Assembly (NCBI GenBank): GCA_035294325.1
Contig: DATGLE010000158.1
Location: 1 to 32,736, forward strand
Source: DATGLE01 sp035294325
GTDB taxonomy: Bacteria; Chloroflexota; Ktedonobacteria; Ktedonobacterales; Ktedonobacteraceae
DNA length: 32,736 bases
Direction of reading: 5' to 3'
The position numbers were made by a program, and so were the translations under genes. Within the stretch, counting starts at the first letter, position 1, and the number at the start of each line of letters is the position of its first letter. Below, one piece after another: positions 8,025 through 15,361 of the stretch. Below the pieces are notes generated by a model. The model did no database searches and was not told the DNA's origin. It worked only from the letters and a program-made list of their open reading frames with translations.

Positions 8025-8678
8025 ATGGGCACCATCTTCGATCCACGCGATCCTAAATGGAAAAAGGAATCGCGCGATTTTCTGGAGCCTAGAGGGATTA
8101 TCCCTGCCGTTATAGAGACGACGCCGCGTGGTGAACGTTCCTGGGATCTCTATTCGCGCCTGTTGAAAGAACGCATCATTTTCGTTGGCACGCCTATCGA
8201 TGACCAGGTTGCCAATAGTATCGTCGCGCAGTTGCTCTTCCTCCAGAGTGAGGATGCAACGAAAGATATCAATATGTACATCAACTCCCCCGGTGGGAGC
8301 ATCTACGCCGGCCTCGCCATCTACGACACCATGCAGTGGCTGCGCCCGGAGATTTCAACGGTGTGTATGGGCATGGCAATGAGCATGGGCGCTGTGCTGC
8401 TGGCTGCCGGAACGAAGGGCAAGCGCTACTGCCTGCCGAACTCTACCATGCTGATTCACCAGCCTCTGGGCGGTGCGGAAGGTCAGGCGGCTGATATCGA
8501 AATTACCGCGCGTGAGATCTTGCGCCTGCGCCGCAGCATTTACGAGATCCTCGCCAAACATACCGGGCAGACGGTGGAGCGCATCCAGCACGATTCTGAC
8601 CGTAACTACTACCTGACGCCACAGCAGGCGGTTGAGTACGGCCTTGTCGATGATATCCTGGCACCATCCGAGGAGTAG
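8025..8678 (+). CDS. clpP: ATP-dependent Clp protease proteolytic subunit, Asn in place of catalytic Asp
   Basis: ClpP forms the double-heptamer chamber that degrades proteins fed by ClpX, ClpC or ClpA. The 217-residue chain has the full fold: YINSPGGS (oxyanion region, 86-92), MGMAMSMGAVLLAAG with nucleophile Ser120, MLIHQPLGG with His145, and the closing AVEYGLVDDIL. Aligned to E. coli ClpP (Ser97/His122/Asp171), the third catalytic position falls on Asn194 in HDSDRNYYL (codon AAC), not Asp. The first ~40 residues are long for ClpP and may include a propeptide. ATG 8025 has AAGGAG 5 nt upstream. No Clp ATPase is adjacent. A palindrome follows 6 nt after the stop. Confidence 0.95.
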   Translation: MGTIFDPRDPKWKKESRDFLEPRGIIPAVIETTPRGERSWDLYSRLLKERIIFVGTPIDDQVANSIVAQLLFLQSEDATKDINMYINSPGGSIYAGLAIYDTMQWLRPEISTVCMGMAMSMGAVLLAAGTKGKRYCLPNSTMLIHQPLGGAEGQAADIEITAREILRLRRSIYEILAKHTGQTVERIQHDSDRNYYLTPQQAVEYGLVDDILAPSEE

Positions 8679-8684
8679 TTTTTG

Positions 8685-8723
8685 TCATTCCAGCACAGAG
8701 GCTCCGCCTCTGTGCTGGAATGA
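8685..8723. repeat. Perfect 18-bp palindrome after clpP
   Basis: 8685-8702 pairs perfectly with 8706-8723, loop TCC, apical GGC-TCC-GCC. A TTTTTG tract lies on the left side, so on the minus strand it could resemble a terminator; on the plus strand no U-tract follows. Confidence 0.8.
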
Positions 8724-8768
8724 TCTCTAGATATCTCATAAAAAATGTGACGCAAGGGAGGAAACCCT

Positions 8769-9662
8769 TTGTCTGGACGTGTGCCTGCCCTGGCAGGAAG
8801 AACCATCCGTTGTCTCCTGTTTGACTGTGGCGAGACGTTGTGGACGCACTGCGAAAAGCCACTCTGCCATGCTTTAGATCAGGCGGCAGGCTGGCGCGCG
8901 CTCGCCCTCCTCTACATGCGTTTTAATCCACAGGACTACCCTTTCGCCGCCACGCTCACTGGCGAGCAGTTGCGAAAAACCATAGAAGCATACATACGTA
9001 AGTTGAGCCGCCAGATGCCTGAGCACGAGCCGGATTTCGCCGTTGCAACGATGGAGGCGCTGCACCAGATCGGATTCACCGGGGCGGATCCCGACCTGGG
9101 TGCCGAGATCTTTGAAGCACTGCGCGTTCGCTCCTATGAGGCGCGCCGGCTCTTCCCCGATACGCTCTCGACTCTGGATGAACTGCGCCGGCGCGGCTTC
9201 CTTCTGGGTATCGTGACGAATCGTCAATACGGGGGCGCTCCCTTTCGTGAAGATTTGCAAGCCTTCGGCCTCCTTGATTATTTCAATTACGAGCATGTCG
9301 CAGTCTCCGCTGATGCCAGGGTACGCAAGCCCGGTCCGGCTCTCTTTTTACAGGCGCTTAACGCGCTCGGCGTGCCGCCCGAAGAGGCAGCCATGGTCGG
9401 CGACTCGCTGCACTCGGATGTTGGCGGGGCGCAGCGACTCAATCTTTTCGCTATCTGGAAGCCCAAGCTGCGCCTGCGTGTCGAAGCGCAGCAGAGCTTA
9501 TTTCTGGATAAAGAGCAGCTTACCGATGAATATTTGCTCGCCTACGCGCATATGCTCGATAACGAGAAATCGCGCCGCCGCAGCGAAGGGATCATTCCTG
9601 ATCTGATTATTGAGCATCTGAGCGACCTGTTGGCGACCTTTCATGAAGCAGGCGTGCAGTGA
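8769..9662 (+). CDS. HAD-superfamily hydrolase
   Basis: Haloacid-dehalogenase fold, 297 residues. Motif I is CLLFDCGETLW with nucleophile Asp19; the usual second Asp (+2) is Gly21, as in the FDxGG/N variants. Motif II is LGIVTNRQ, motif III VRKPGPALF (Lys) and motif IV MVGDSLHSDVGGA (acidic pair). The helical cap lies between about 35 and 125. HAD enzymes usually dephosphorylate small metabolites; loss of the +2 Asp makes ordinary phosphatase turnover less certain. The TTG start at 8769 is supported by GGGAGG 7 nt upstream. The stop overlaps the methyltransferase start (GTGA), so the two genes are translationally coupled. Substrate unknown. Confidence 0.85.
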   Translation: MSGRVPALAGRTIRCLLFDCGETLWTHCEKPLCHALDQAAGWRALALLYMRFNPQDYPFAATLTGEQLRKTIEAYIRKLSRQMPEHEPDFAVATMEALHQIGFTGADPDLGAEIFEALRVRSYEARRLFPDTLSTLDELRRRGFLLGIVTNRQYGGAPFREDLQAFGLLDYFNYEHVAVSADARVRKPGPALFLQALNALGVPPEEAAMVGDSLHSDVGGAQRLNLFAIWKPKLRLRVEAQQSLFLDKEQLTDEYLLAYAHMLDNEKSRRRSEGIIPDLIIEHLSDLLATFHEAGVQ

Positions 9663-10423
9663 TTCCCATTGTGCGTAAATGGCTATTCGAGACGCTTTAT
9701 AAGAATCGTTACCTGTACCGCTTCGCCAGCACGGTGCCGTTCGCGGGCCAGTGGCGCGTCTGGCAACGCCTGGTATTGACGCGCATCTATGGCATGGATG
9801 TGCTGGAGCTAGGCTGCGGGCTGGGCGATCTGCTCGCGGATATGCTCACGGCCGGGTATCATTGCAAGGGGATTGACCAGTCGCCCGAGATGGTGGCGGC
9901 GGCGCGCGAAACGCTGCGCAAACGTGGCGTCGGGCAGAGATCCAGCGTGCTACTCGGCTCCGCTCAGCAATTGCCCTTCGGCGATCACTCCTTCGATACT
10001 GTAGTCAGCACCTTCCCCTCGGAATATATCTACGATCCCGATACTATCTCGGAAGTGGCGCGCGTGCTGCGTCCCGGCGGGCGCCTGATTGTGATTGAGG
10101 GGGCGAATCTGCTCCCGGTAGGATTTCTCCAGCCATTACTGCTTCTGATTCAACTGCTGGTCTATGGCCCCGCCGCTATCTTCGGTCCGCGCAGGCGGCG
10201 CACTCTCAAAGAAGAGGTGGCGCGCAGTCGCCAGGACTCAACGCCGGGCGAACGCTCTACCCATAGCGAACGCGAGGAGCGCAAGGGCGTGACAACGGAG
10301 GAACTGCCCGATGCGTGGTTTGGCCGGCATATCCCCCTGGAGCGTTTCGGGCTGCGCCGCCGCTCCGAACGGGTGCGCAGCAGGCGCTGGGAAGTATATA
10401 TAATCATTGGAGAAAAGAGGTAG
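9659..10423 (+). CDS. Class I SAM-dependent methyltransferase
   Basis: A 254-residue protein with a Rossmann methyltransferase core: VLELGCGLGDLLADML (motif I, SAM binding, about residues 43-58), GIDQSPEMV (acidic loop), FDTVVSTFPSEYIYDP and VARVLRPGGRLIVIEG. This is the UbiE/Methyltransf_11 type acting on small molecules. A hydrophobic stretch (LLLLIQLLVYGPAAIFGP) after the core could associate with the membrane, and a basic, low-complexity insert follows before the C-terminal beta region. Start GTG 9659 overlaps the HAD stop by 4 nt; GTG 9671 is an alternative. Substrate unknown. Confidence 0.85.
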   Translation: MIPIVRKWLFETLYKNRYLYRFASTVPFAGQWRVWQRLVLTRIYGMDVLELGCGLGDLLADMLTAGYHCKGIDQSPEMVAAARETLRKRGVGQRSSVLLGSAQQLPFGDHSFDTVVSTFPSEYIYDPDTISEVARVLRPGGRLIVIEGANLLPVGFLQPLLLLIQLLVYGPAAIFGPRRRRTLKEEVARSRQDSTPGERSTHSEREERKGVTTEELPDAWFGRHIPLERFGLRRRSERVRSRRWEVYIIIGEKR

Positions 10424-10435
10424 GACCGGATTAGG

Positions 10436-10606
10436 GACGCCCGCAAGGGGGCAAGACGCCCGCAAGGGGGCAAGACGCCCGCAAGGGGGCAAGACGCCCG
10501 CAAGGGGGGCAAGACGCCCGCAAGGGGGCAAGACGCCCGCAAGGGGCGTCTCTACATTATGCCTGCCTCATTGGCCTGAAATGTAGAGACGCCCCTTGCG
10601 GGCGTC
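10436..10606. repeat. 19-bp tandem repeat with terminal inverted copy
   Basis: Almost six contiguous copies of GACGCCCGCAAGGGGGCAA fill 10436-10546 (unit four has an extra G). The last copy runs into a 27-bp perfect inverted repeat: 10532-10558 pairs with 10580-10606 across a 21-nt loop. No spacers separate the units, so this is not CRISPR. It lies between the convergent ends of the methyltransferase and the crotonase gene. Confidence 0.9.
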
Positions 10607-10669
10607 ATGAATGTGGGCGTCATGAATGCGGGCATCTTGAATGTGGGCGTCATGGATGCGGGCATCTTG
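10604..10669. repeat. 15-bp tandem repeat
   Basis: Four degenerate 15-bp units (GTCATGAATGTGGGC type, alternating GTCATG/ATCTTG) run directly out of the inverted 19-bp copy. The length is a multiple of three and both strands are locally open, but nothing suggests it is translated. Confidence 0.8.
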
Positions 10670-10678
10670 TTATCAGCC

Positions 10679-11485
10679 CTAGACGCCGCGCCACTGCGGC
10701 TTGCGCTTCTCCAGATAGGCCCGCACCCCTTCCGCGAAATCCTGGCTGTCGTAGACGCGCATCACTACATCGTCAAAGGCAGTATTGTCCTCTGGCGCGT
10801 AGAGACGGCGGTGCGCCTCTTTGGTGGCCCAGAGCGTCAGCGGAGCCAGCTTGCTGATCTGCTGCGCGACCTCTTGAACATGAGCGAAAAGGCGCTCCTC
10901 CTCGATGATAGCCGTCAGGAAGCCGCATTGCAGGGCCTCGGATGCCGGGAGCAACTGCCCGGTCAGTAACATCTCTTTGGTGCGCATCGGACCGAAGCAA
11001 TCCACCAGGCGCTGGTAATTTTTGATGCTCAGGCAGTTGCCCAGCGTGCGCGCGATGGGCGCGCCGAAGCGCGTGGTTGGCGTGGCATAGCGCAAATCGC
11101 AGGCACAGGACAGCACAATCCCCGCGCCCACAGCGTAGCCGTGTATGGCGCCGATGACGGGTTTGGGGAAATTGTAGAGGCCAGCGATAACGGCCTCCAT
11201 TTTCTTCTCGTAAGCGATGCCATCGCGGCCCGTGAAGCCGATAAACTGGCTGATATCGGTCCCCGAAGCGAAAGCTTTGCCCGCGCCGCGAATGATGACG
11301 ACGCGAATCGCATCATCGCCGGCGAGACTATCGAGGTGGGACGCCATCTGCTCATACATCGCCCATGTCAGCGCATTGAGTGCGCCGGGACGCGAGAGAG
11401 TTATCATCGCGACTGCTCCCGTGCGTTCCAGGAGCACCGCCCCCTCTTCGCGGTTGGTTGCTCTGGCCCTGTCAGGTATTGGCAT
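10679..11485 (-). CDS. Enoyl-CoA hydratase/isomerase (crotonase) family protein without catalytic Glu pair
   Basis: Crotonase fold, 268 residues, with the CoA/oxyanion segments SRPGALNAL, FASGTDISQF and HGYAVGAGIVLSCACDLRYA. In rat enoyl-CoA hydratase, Glu144 and Glu164 activate water; the aligned positions here are Val124 (GAGIVLS instead of GGGCELA) and Ile144 (FGAPIARTLG instead of FGxPEIxLG). Hydratase activity by the usual mechanism is therefore doubtful, and isomerase, thioesterase or another CoA chemistry is possible. Start ATG 11485 has a strong AGAGGAGGT about 8 nt upstream on the minus strand. It diverges from the CaiB-family gene and probably belongs to the same CoA-thioester pathway. 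Confidence 0.85.
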   Translation of the reverse strand: MPIPDRARATNREEGAVLLERTGAVAMITLSRPGALNALTWAMYEQMASHLDSLAGDDAIRVVIIRGAGKAFASGTDISQFIGFTGRDGIAYEKKMEAVIAGLYNFPKPVIGAIHGYAVGAGIVLSCACDLRYATPTTRFGAPIARTLGNCLSIKNYQRLVDCFGPMRTKEMLLTGQLLPASEALQCGFLTAIIEEERLFAHVQEVAQQISKLAPLTLWATKEAHRRLYAPEDNTAFDDVVMRVYDSQDFAEGVRAYLEKRKPQWRGV

Positions 11486-11527
11486 TGCTGCGCACCTCCT
11501 CTGTTGTATATGCTATGCTCTCTATAG

Positions 11528-11701
11528 AGAGTGTCCGATTCTCGCCCCTGCTCATTGCGCAATCGTGCGGCTCCGCCGCACAGGGGTTTTCAGTATGTTA
11601 ATGTAAAAATGCGCGCAATGCATTTTTTTACATTAACATACTGAATAAGGCGGGCATCGCAGGCGCGAGCACGCGCTGGTGCTGGCAATCAGGCACACTC
11701 T
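11528..11701. repeat. Full-length palindromic element with terminal inverted repeats (MITE-like)
   Basis: The ends AGAGTGTCC (11528-11536) and GCACACTCT (11693-11701) are imperfect inverted repeats. Inside, in order, are a 7-bp hairpin GTGCGGC-TCC-GCCGCAC (11565-11581), a long near-perfect palindrome (11591-11614 against 11618-11643, loop GCA, two extra A on one side), and a tail with GCATCGCAGGCGCGAGC ending in GGTGCTGGCAATCAGGC. It carries no ORF. It separates the divergent crotonase and CaiB genes and may affect their promoters. Confidence 0.75.
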
Positions 11702-11774
11702 AAAAGGACCGACTGGACCTTGCTTTTTGGAAATACGGCAACATTGTATCATACCAGAGAAAGAGAGGGCTGCA

Positions 11775-12983
11775 TTGCCGCCTGCACTTGAAGGAATCCG
11801 CGTCTTGGACCTGACTCAAATCATGGCCGGGCCGTTCTGCGCGATGCTGCTGGCAGACCTGGGGGCGGAAGTAATCAAGATCGAGAAGCCGCAGGGAGGA
11901 GACGACTCGCGGCGCATGGCCCCGCCCTACTACAATGGCGAATCGGCGGCCTTTATCGCCATGAATCGCAACAAGTACGGCCTCGCGCTCGATATTCGTA
12001 CACCTGCGGGCAAAGAGATCCTGTGGCGACTCATCGCTACGGCGGATGTGCTGATTGAGAACTTCCGCCCGGGGACGCTGGCGCGCCTCGGTTTCGGCTT
12101 CGCGGAGGTGCACGAGCGCTACCCGGCGCTAATCTATTGCTCCATATCCGGCTTTGGTCAGACGGGGCCTGACAGTGGGCGCGGCGGCTTTGACCTGGTA
12201 ACGCAGGCGATGAGCGGCGTGCTCTCCGTGACCGGCACGCCGCAGGAGCCGGCGAAAGTGGGCGTGCCGATCAGCGACCTCAATGCCGGCCTCTTCGCCA
12301 GCCATGCGATTCTGGCCGCGCTGCTCTACCGCGCGCGCAGCGGCGAGGGCCAGTATATCGATACCTCGCTCTTTGAAGCTGCGCTGGCCTATACGATCTG
12401 GGAGTCGAATGAATACTGGGCGACGGGCGCGGCTCCCCAACGCCTCGGCACGGCGCACCGCCTCTCGGCGCCGTACCAGGTCTTCGCCACGGCCAACGGC
12501 TGGATCGCCATTGGCGCGGCCAATCAGCGCAACTGGGAGCGCCTGGTGCGCGTCCTGGAGCGCCCTGACCTGCTCGTCGATGCGCGCTTTGCCGACAATA
12601 GCGCACGTATGGCGAATCTTACCGCGCTGGTCGCTACGCTAACGGAGACGTTCCAGACGCGCACGACGGAGGAATGGTGGCCGCTGCTCGAAGCCGCAGG
12701 CGTTCCCTGCGGGCCGGTGCTCTCGCTCGATCAGGTCTACCAGTATCCACAGACGCGGGCGCGCAACATGGATCTTGAAATCGAGCATCCCATTGCCGGG
12801 CGCGTGCACGCTATCGGCTTTCCCGTCAAATATTCGGCCACGCCGCCGCAGGTGTACCGCCCGGCGCCCGTTCTGGGGCAGGACAGCTTCGCGATCCTGC
12901 GATCCCTGGGAATGAGCGCACAAGAATGCCGCCAGCTCGAAGCCGACGGCGTGATTCTCGATGCGCACATGGAAGAACGCTAA
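11775..12983 (+). CDS. CaiB/BaiF (family III) CoA-transferase
   Basis: Family III CoA-transferases move CoA between acyl-CoA and a free acid through an aspartyl-CoA intermediate. The 402-residue protein opens with the signature GIRVLDLTQIMAGPFCAMLLADLGAEVIKIE, then RNKYGLALDIRTPAGKEIL, LIENFRPGTLARLGFG and RGGFDLVTQAMSG, where Asp140 is the likely catalytic Asp. The C-terminal part (AAGVPCGPVLSLDQVYQYPQTRARNM) is also typical. The start is taken as TTG 11775, preceded by GAGAGGG, because the fold begins there; the frame is open to 11679, inside the repeat element. Substrate unknown, but crotonases and the paa cluster on both sides suggest aromatic or dicarboxylic CoA esters. Confidence 0.92.
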   Translation: MPPALEGIRVLDLTQIMAGPFCAMLLADLGAEVIKIEKPQGGDDSRRMAPPYYNGESAAFIAMNRNKYGLALDIRTPAGKEILWRLIATADVLIENFRPGTLARLGFGFAEVHERYPALIYCSISGFGQTGPDSGRGGFDLVTQAMSGVLSVTGTPQEPAKVGVPISDLNAGLFASHAILAALLYRARSGEGQYIDTSLFEAALAYTIWESNEYWATGAAPQRLGTAHRLSAPYQVFATANGWIAIGAANQRNWERLVRVLERPDLLVDARFADNSARMANLTALVATLTETFQTRTTEEWWPLLEAAGVPCGPVLSLDQVYQYPQTRARNMDLEIEHPIAGRVHAIGFPVKYSATPPQVYRPAPVLGQDSFAILRSLGMSAQECRQLEADGVILDAHMEER

Positions 12984-13008
12984 ACTATTCGGCCCCGCCC
13001 GGGGATCA

Positions 13009-13176
13009 CTGTAGGGGCGTGGCGCCGGCCGGGAGGAGTTTGGGGGCGGTTGGGGCCGATGCGCAAGCCCGCTTTGCCCGCCAAAGATCCATCATCCGTT
13101 TGTGGCAACCGGGCGGGCTTGCACACGTCCCCCACTACTCTACCCCGCCGCCTTTGACGTGTGCCGCGCCCCTACA
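13009..13176. repeat. Large imperfect inverted repeat between convergent genes
   Basis: CTGTAGGGGCG at 13009-13019 (extending to 13025) pairs with 13160-13176, and GCAAGCCCGC at 13062-13071 pairs with 13113-13122. The nested arms enclose about 40 nt. It fills the 245-bp spacer between the converging CaiB-family and enoyl-CoA hydratase genes. No coding frame is convincing here. Confidence 0.6.
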
Positions 13177-13228
13177 GCATCCCATCATCCCTTATTAGTT
13201 GCCAATCCTGGTCGTTAAAGTTCGTCTT

Positions 13229-14032
13229 TTAGTGCCCGACAAAGTTGCCGCGCCGCTTCTCGATGTAGGCCACAATGCCCTCTCTGGCGTCGTCACTCTG
13301 AAAGCAGAGCTGCTGCAACTCGCGTTCGAGCGCGAGACCATCGGCGAGCGCGACTTCGGAGCCGGATTGCACGGCGCGCTTGATGCGGCCAACCGTCCTG
13401 GCCGCGCGGTTGGGCGGGCAGAACGAGCGAGCATACTCCAGAACCTGTTCCCAGTAGCGTTCAGGCTCATAGATGTAGTTAATCAGCCCCAGTTCCAGCG
13501 CCTCCTCGAAGCTGAGCAGTCTGCCCTCGGTCATCAGCTCGATGGCCTTGTTTTTAGGGACCGCGCGTGAGAGGCGCTGCGTGCCACCTGTGCCCGGTAA
13601 CACGCCCAGATTGACCTCCGGTAGACCGATCTTTCCGGCATTACGACAAGCGATGCGAATATCGCATGCCAGCGCGATCTCCAGGCCGCCGCCTACCGTG
13701 TGCCCGTTGAGCGCGGCTATGACCAGCTTGGGCGTCTGCTCCAGCCGTGTCAATGTCTCGTTGGCATGGAGGCAGAAGTAGTACTTGTAGGTTGGCGTGA
13801 CCGAGTTCAACATCTCGATATCGGCCCCGGCACTGAAGAACTTCTGGCCCGCGCCGCGAATGACCAGCACATGAACCTGCTCGTCGAAGCGCGCCTGGAC
13901 AATTGCCGCGTCCAACTGGCTCATCATTTCATAGCTATATGTGTTGGCGGGAGGGTTGGTAAGTTCGATGACGGCAATGCCATCGGTCACGGTATAGTTT
14001 ACCAGCGTTTTTTCTGTGGGCGTTGTTATCAT
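13229..14032 (-). CDS. Enoyl-CoA hydratase, PaaF/PaaG-like
   Basis: A 267-residue crotonase with both catalytic glutamates in place: Glu118 in GHTVGGGLEIALACD and Glu139 in KIGLPEVNLGVLPGTGGTQRL, plus the oxyanion segment FSAGADIEML. It should hydrate or isomerise enoyl-CoA esters. It is the last gene of the minus-strand paa operon, and its ATG (14032) overlaps the stop of the small zinc-ribbon gene by 4 nt (ATGA). In phenylacetate degradation, PaaG isomerises the epoxide to oxepin-CoA and PaaF hydrates a later intermediate; sequence alone does not separate these roles here. Confidence 0.88.
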   Translation of the reverse strand: MITTPTEKTLVNYTVTDGIAVIELTNPPANTYSYEMMSQLDAAIVQARFDEQVHVLVIRGAGQKFFSAGADIEMLNSVTPTYKYYFCLHANETLTRLEQTPKLVIAALNGHTVGGGLEIALACDIRIACRNAGKIGLPEVNLGVLPGTGGTQRLSRAVPKNKAIELMTEGRLLSFEEALELGLINYIYEPERYWEQVLEYARSFCPPNRAARTVGRIKRAVQSGSEVALADGLALERELQQLCFQSDDAREGIVAYIEKRRGNFVGH

Positions 14033-14241
14033 GGTTGGCTTTCCTTTCGTTCTACATAGTCGTCGAGAACCGCATCGTCCTTGACGTGTTCAAAAGGTGT
14101 ACGACAGGTGTTGCAGTAATACTGGACCGTCAGCAATTGCTGACCAAACAGGGACAATATCTCGGTTTCGGTTGAGCCGCAATAGGGGCAGCGAACGCTG
14201 GCCTTCTTTGCCGGCTCACCGGCACTGTTTTCCATACCCAT
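14029..14241 (-). CDS. Stand-alone zinc-ribbon domain of PaaD (split PaaD, C-terminal part)
   Basis: A 70-residue protein with Cys18, Cys21, Cys43 and Cys46 (VRCPYCGSTETEILSLFG, then YYCNTCRTPFEHVK). This matches the C-terminal zinc ribbon of full-length PaaD as I remember it from E. coli (VRCPRCASVHTTLISEFG ... YRCDSCREPFDYFK). Here it is encoded separately, between paaC and the enoyl-CoA hydratase, while the N-terminal DUF59 part is at 15358-15711. Its stop overlaps the hydratase start. Starts at 14241 and 14235 are both possible. It probably works with the DUF59 protein in maturing or supporting the PaaABC epoxidase. The call is strong on motif and context. Confidence 0.8.
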   Translation of the reverse strand: MGMENSAGEPAKKASVRCPYCGSTETEILSLFGQQLLTVQYYCNTCRTPFEHVKDDAVLDDYVERKESQP

Positions 14242-14260
14242 CTACTCCGACCTCATTTTC

Positions 14261-14358
14261 GAGAGTGATTAAAGTGGGACGCACCCCGCGCCCCGTCAAG
14301 GGGCGGCAGCCCCTTGATCACCTGTCCCCCGGCCAGGGTTCCCCGCTTTAATCGCTCT
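14261..14358. repeat. Inverted repeat inside the paa operon
   Basis: GAGAGTGATTAAAGTGGG (14261-14278) is an imperfect inverse of 14341-14358. Between them is a perfect 9-bp hairpin TCAAGGGGC-GGCA-GCCCCTTGA (14296-14317). It spans the paaC stop codon and the 106-nt gap before the zinc-ribbon gene, and may weaken expression of the last two genes. Confidence 0.65.
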
Positions 14359-15112
14359 TGAATCTGCGCGCCACCGCGTCCCAGCGGGACCAGGGCAGCG
14401 GCTGCGCCGGCTGCCAGCTTCTGGTCGAGGCATCGAAGCGCACGGGCGTTTCCAGCCCCAGACCTTCGAGCACTGGCATGATCTTATGCAAATAACGGCT
14501 GCGCAAGGCAGCGGGTGTCGCGTCGATAATCCCCTCCTGATAGAGTTGTTGCATGGTAGGATCGTCGTCGGGGCCAAACCAGCACAGCGTCTCTTCCCAG
14601 AGACGTTCGAGCGAGCGCATGAGGGCCGCGCGTACCGCGCCCCCGGCCCTGGCGAGACGACGCACCCAGCCCTCGCCGTGGATCTGGTGAATGCGCTCCT
14701 CCTGGATGATCTTGCGCGCACGCTGGCGCAGTGGTTCGTAGCTGGAGTTCTGTGCCGCCTCAAAGAAGGTTGTCAGCGCGGTATCAAGCAGGAAGTTGGT
14801 GGCGACGAAATCCGTCCAGCCCTGAAAATCATCGTCGAGGAACGCGAGGTGGTAGTGAAGCGTGCGCGTCTCCGGCTCGACCTGTGCGGGATCGACCTCG
14901 GCCTGGGTAAAATCTTCGAGCAGCGGATAGAGCGTGCGCGCGTGCCCCAGTTCATCCTGCGTCATGGCGGCTGCGGCTACGGCGGCCTCCAGCGCCGGAG
15001 CGCCATTGCACCAGAAGGCGTAACGGCGCCCGATGGCCTGTTTGTTATCAGCCAGAGATGAGAGCGCGGCGAACAACGCCGCGTGATCTATACGTGTTGT
15101 GCTACTCGCCAT
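14348..15112 (-). CDS. paaC: Phenylacetyl-CoA epoxidase subunit PaaC
   Basis: Ferritin-like PaaA/PaaC family, 254 residues. PaaC pairs with PaaA in the multicomponent oxygenase that epoxidises the ring of phenylacetyl-CoA. Motifs are MTQDELGHARTLYPLLEDF with Glu54 and His57, QGWTDFVATNFLLDTALTTFFEA, and IIQEERIHQIHGEGWVRRL with Glu139 and His142. In E. coli PaaC, as I recall, the first E-x-x-H pair is lost (structural subunit); here both pairs remain. The order behind paaB supports PaaC, although it could also be viewed as a second PaaA-like subunit. ATG 15112 lies 3 nt after the paaB stop. Confidence 0.88.
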   Translation of the reverse strand: MASSTTRIDHAALFAALSSLADNKQAIGRRYAFWCNGAPALEAAVAAAAMTQDELGHARTLYPLLEDFTQAEVDPAQVEPETRTLHYHLAFLDDDFQGWTDFVATNFLLDTALTTFFEAAQNSSYEPLRQRARKIIQEERIHQIHGEGWVRRLARAGGAVRAALMRSLERLWEETLCWFGPDDDPTMQQLYQEGIIDATPAALRSRYLHKIMPVLEGLGLETPVRFDASTRSWQPAQPLPWSRWDAVARRFKSD

Positions 15113-15115
15113 AAC

Positions 15116-15361
15116 TTATGTCCCTATTACCGTCACAACGCTCTCGCGCGGCACAATCACCATCTCAACCCACGCGAATTCGTCGTAGATACTGCGCGCG
15201 TACACTTTCGCCAGCTCGACATCATCGGCCATCACATTGCCGATTTCGTGCAGCGGCTCATCATATTTGCGGCGCGCGTACACCAACCAGACGCGGCTCT
15301 CGTTGAGGGCCTCGCGCCGTGACTTACGCGCGCCCTGCTCTTCTTCCCTCATATCGCTCAT
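15116..15361 (-). CDS. paaB: Phenylacetyl-CoA epoxidase subunit PaaB
   Basis: An 81-residue protein. Core SRVWLVYARRKYDEPLHEIGNVMADDVELAKVYARSIYDEFAWVEMVIVPR follows the PaaB pattern (aromatic-V-x-x-R, H-x-G, A-x-D-x-E-x-A, A-R-x-x-Y, V-V-P), the small bridge subunit of the PaaABC complex. It is slightly shorter than the usual ~95 residues. ATG 15361 overlaps the stop of the DUF59 gene (ATGA); the frame is open further upstream, but that part lies over the DUF59 gene. Charged residues 4-17 precede the fold. Assignment relies on family pattern and operon position. Confidence 0.85.
   Translation of the reverse strand: MSDMREEEQGARKSRREALNESRVWLVYARRKYDEPLHEIGNVMADDVELAKVYARSIYDEFAWVEMVIVPRESVVTVIGT

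Noticed and set aside
6365..8035. 556-codon minus-strand frame across tgt, lipM and the start of clpP
   Set aside because: It crosses three well-supported genes and a perfect palindrome, and has no ribosome site or domain.
10436..10546. CRISPR-like repeat array
   Set aside because: Units of 19 bp are contiguous with no spacers and no cas gene is present.
11679..11774. N-terminal extension of the CaiB-family protein
   Set aside because: It would be encoded by the right end of the repeat element; the family signature begins after TTG 11775.
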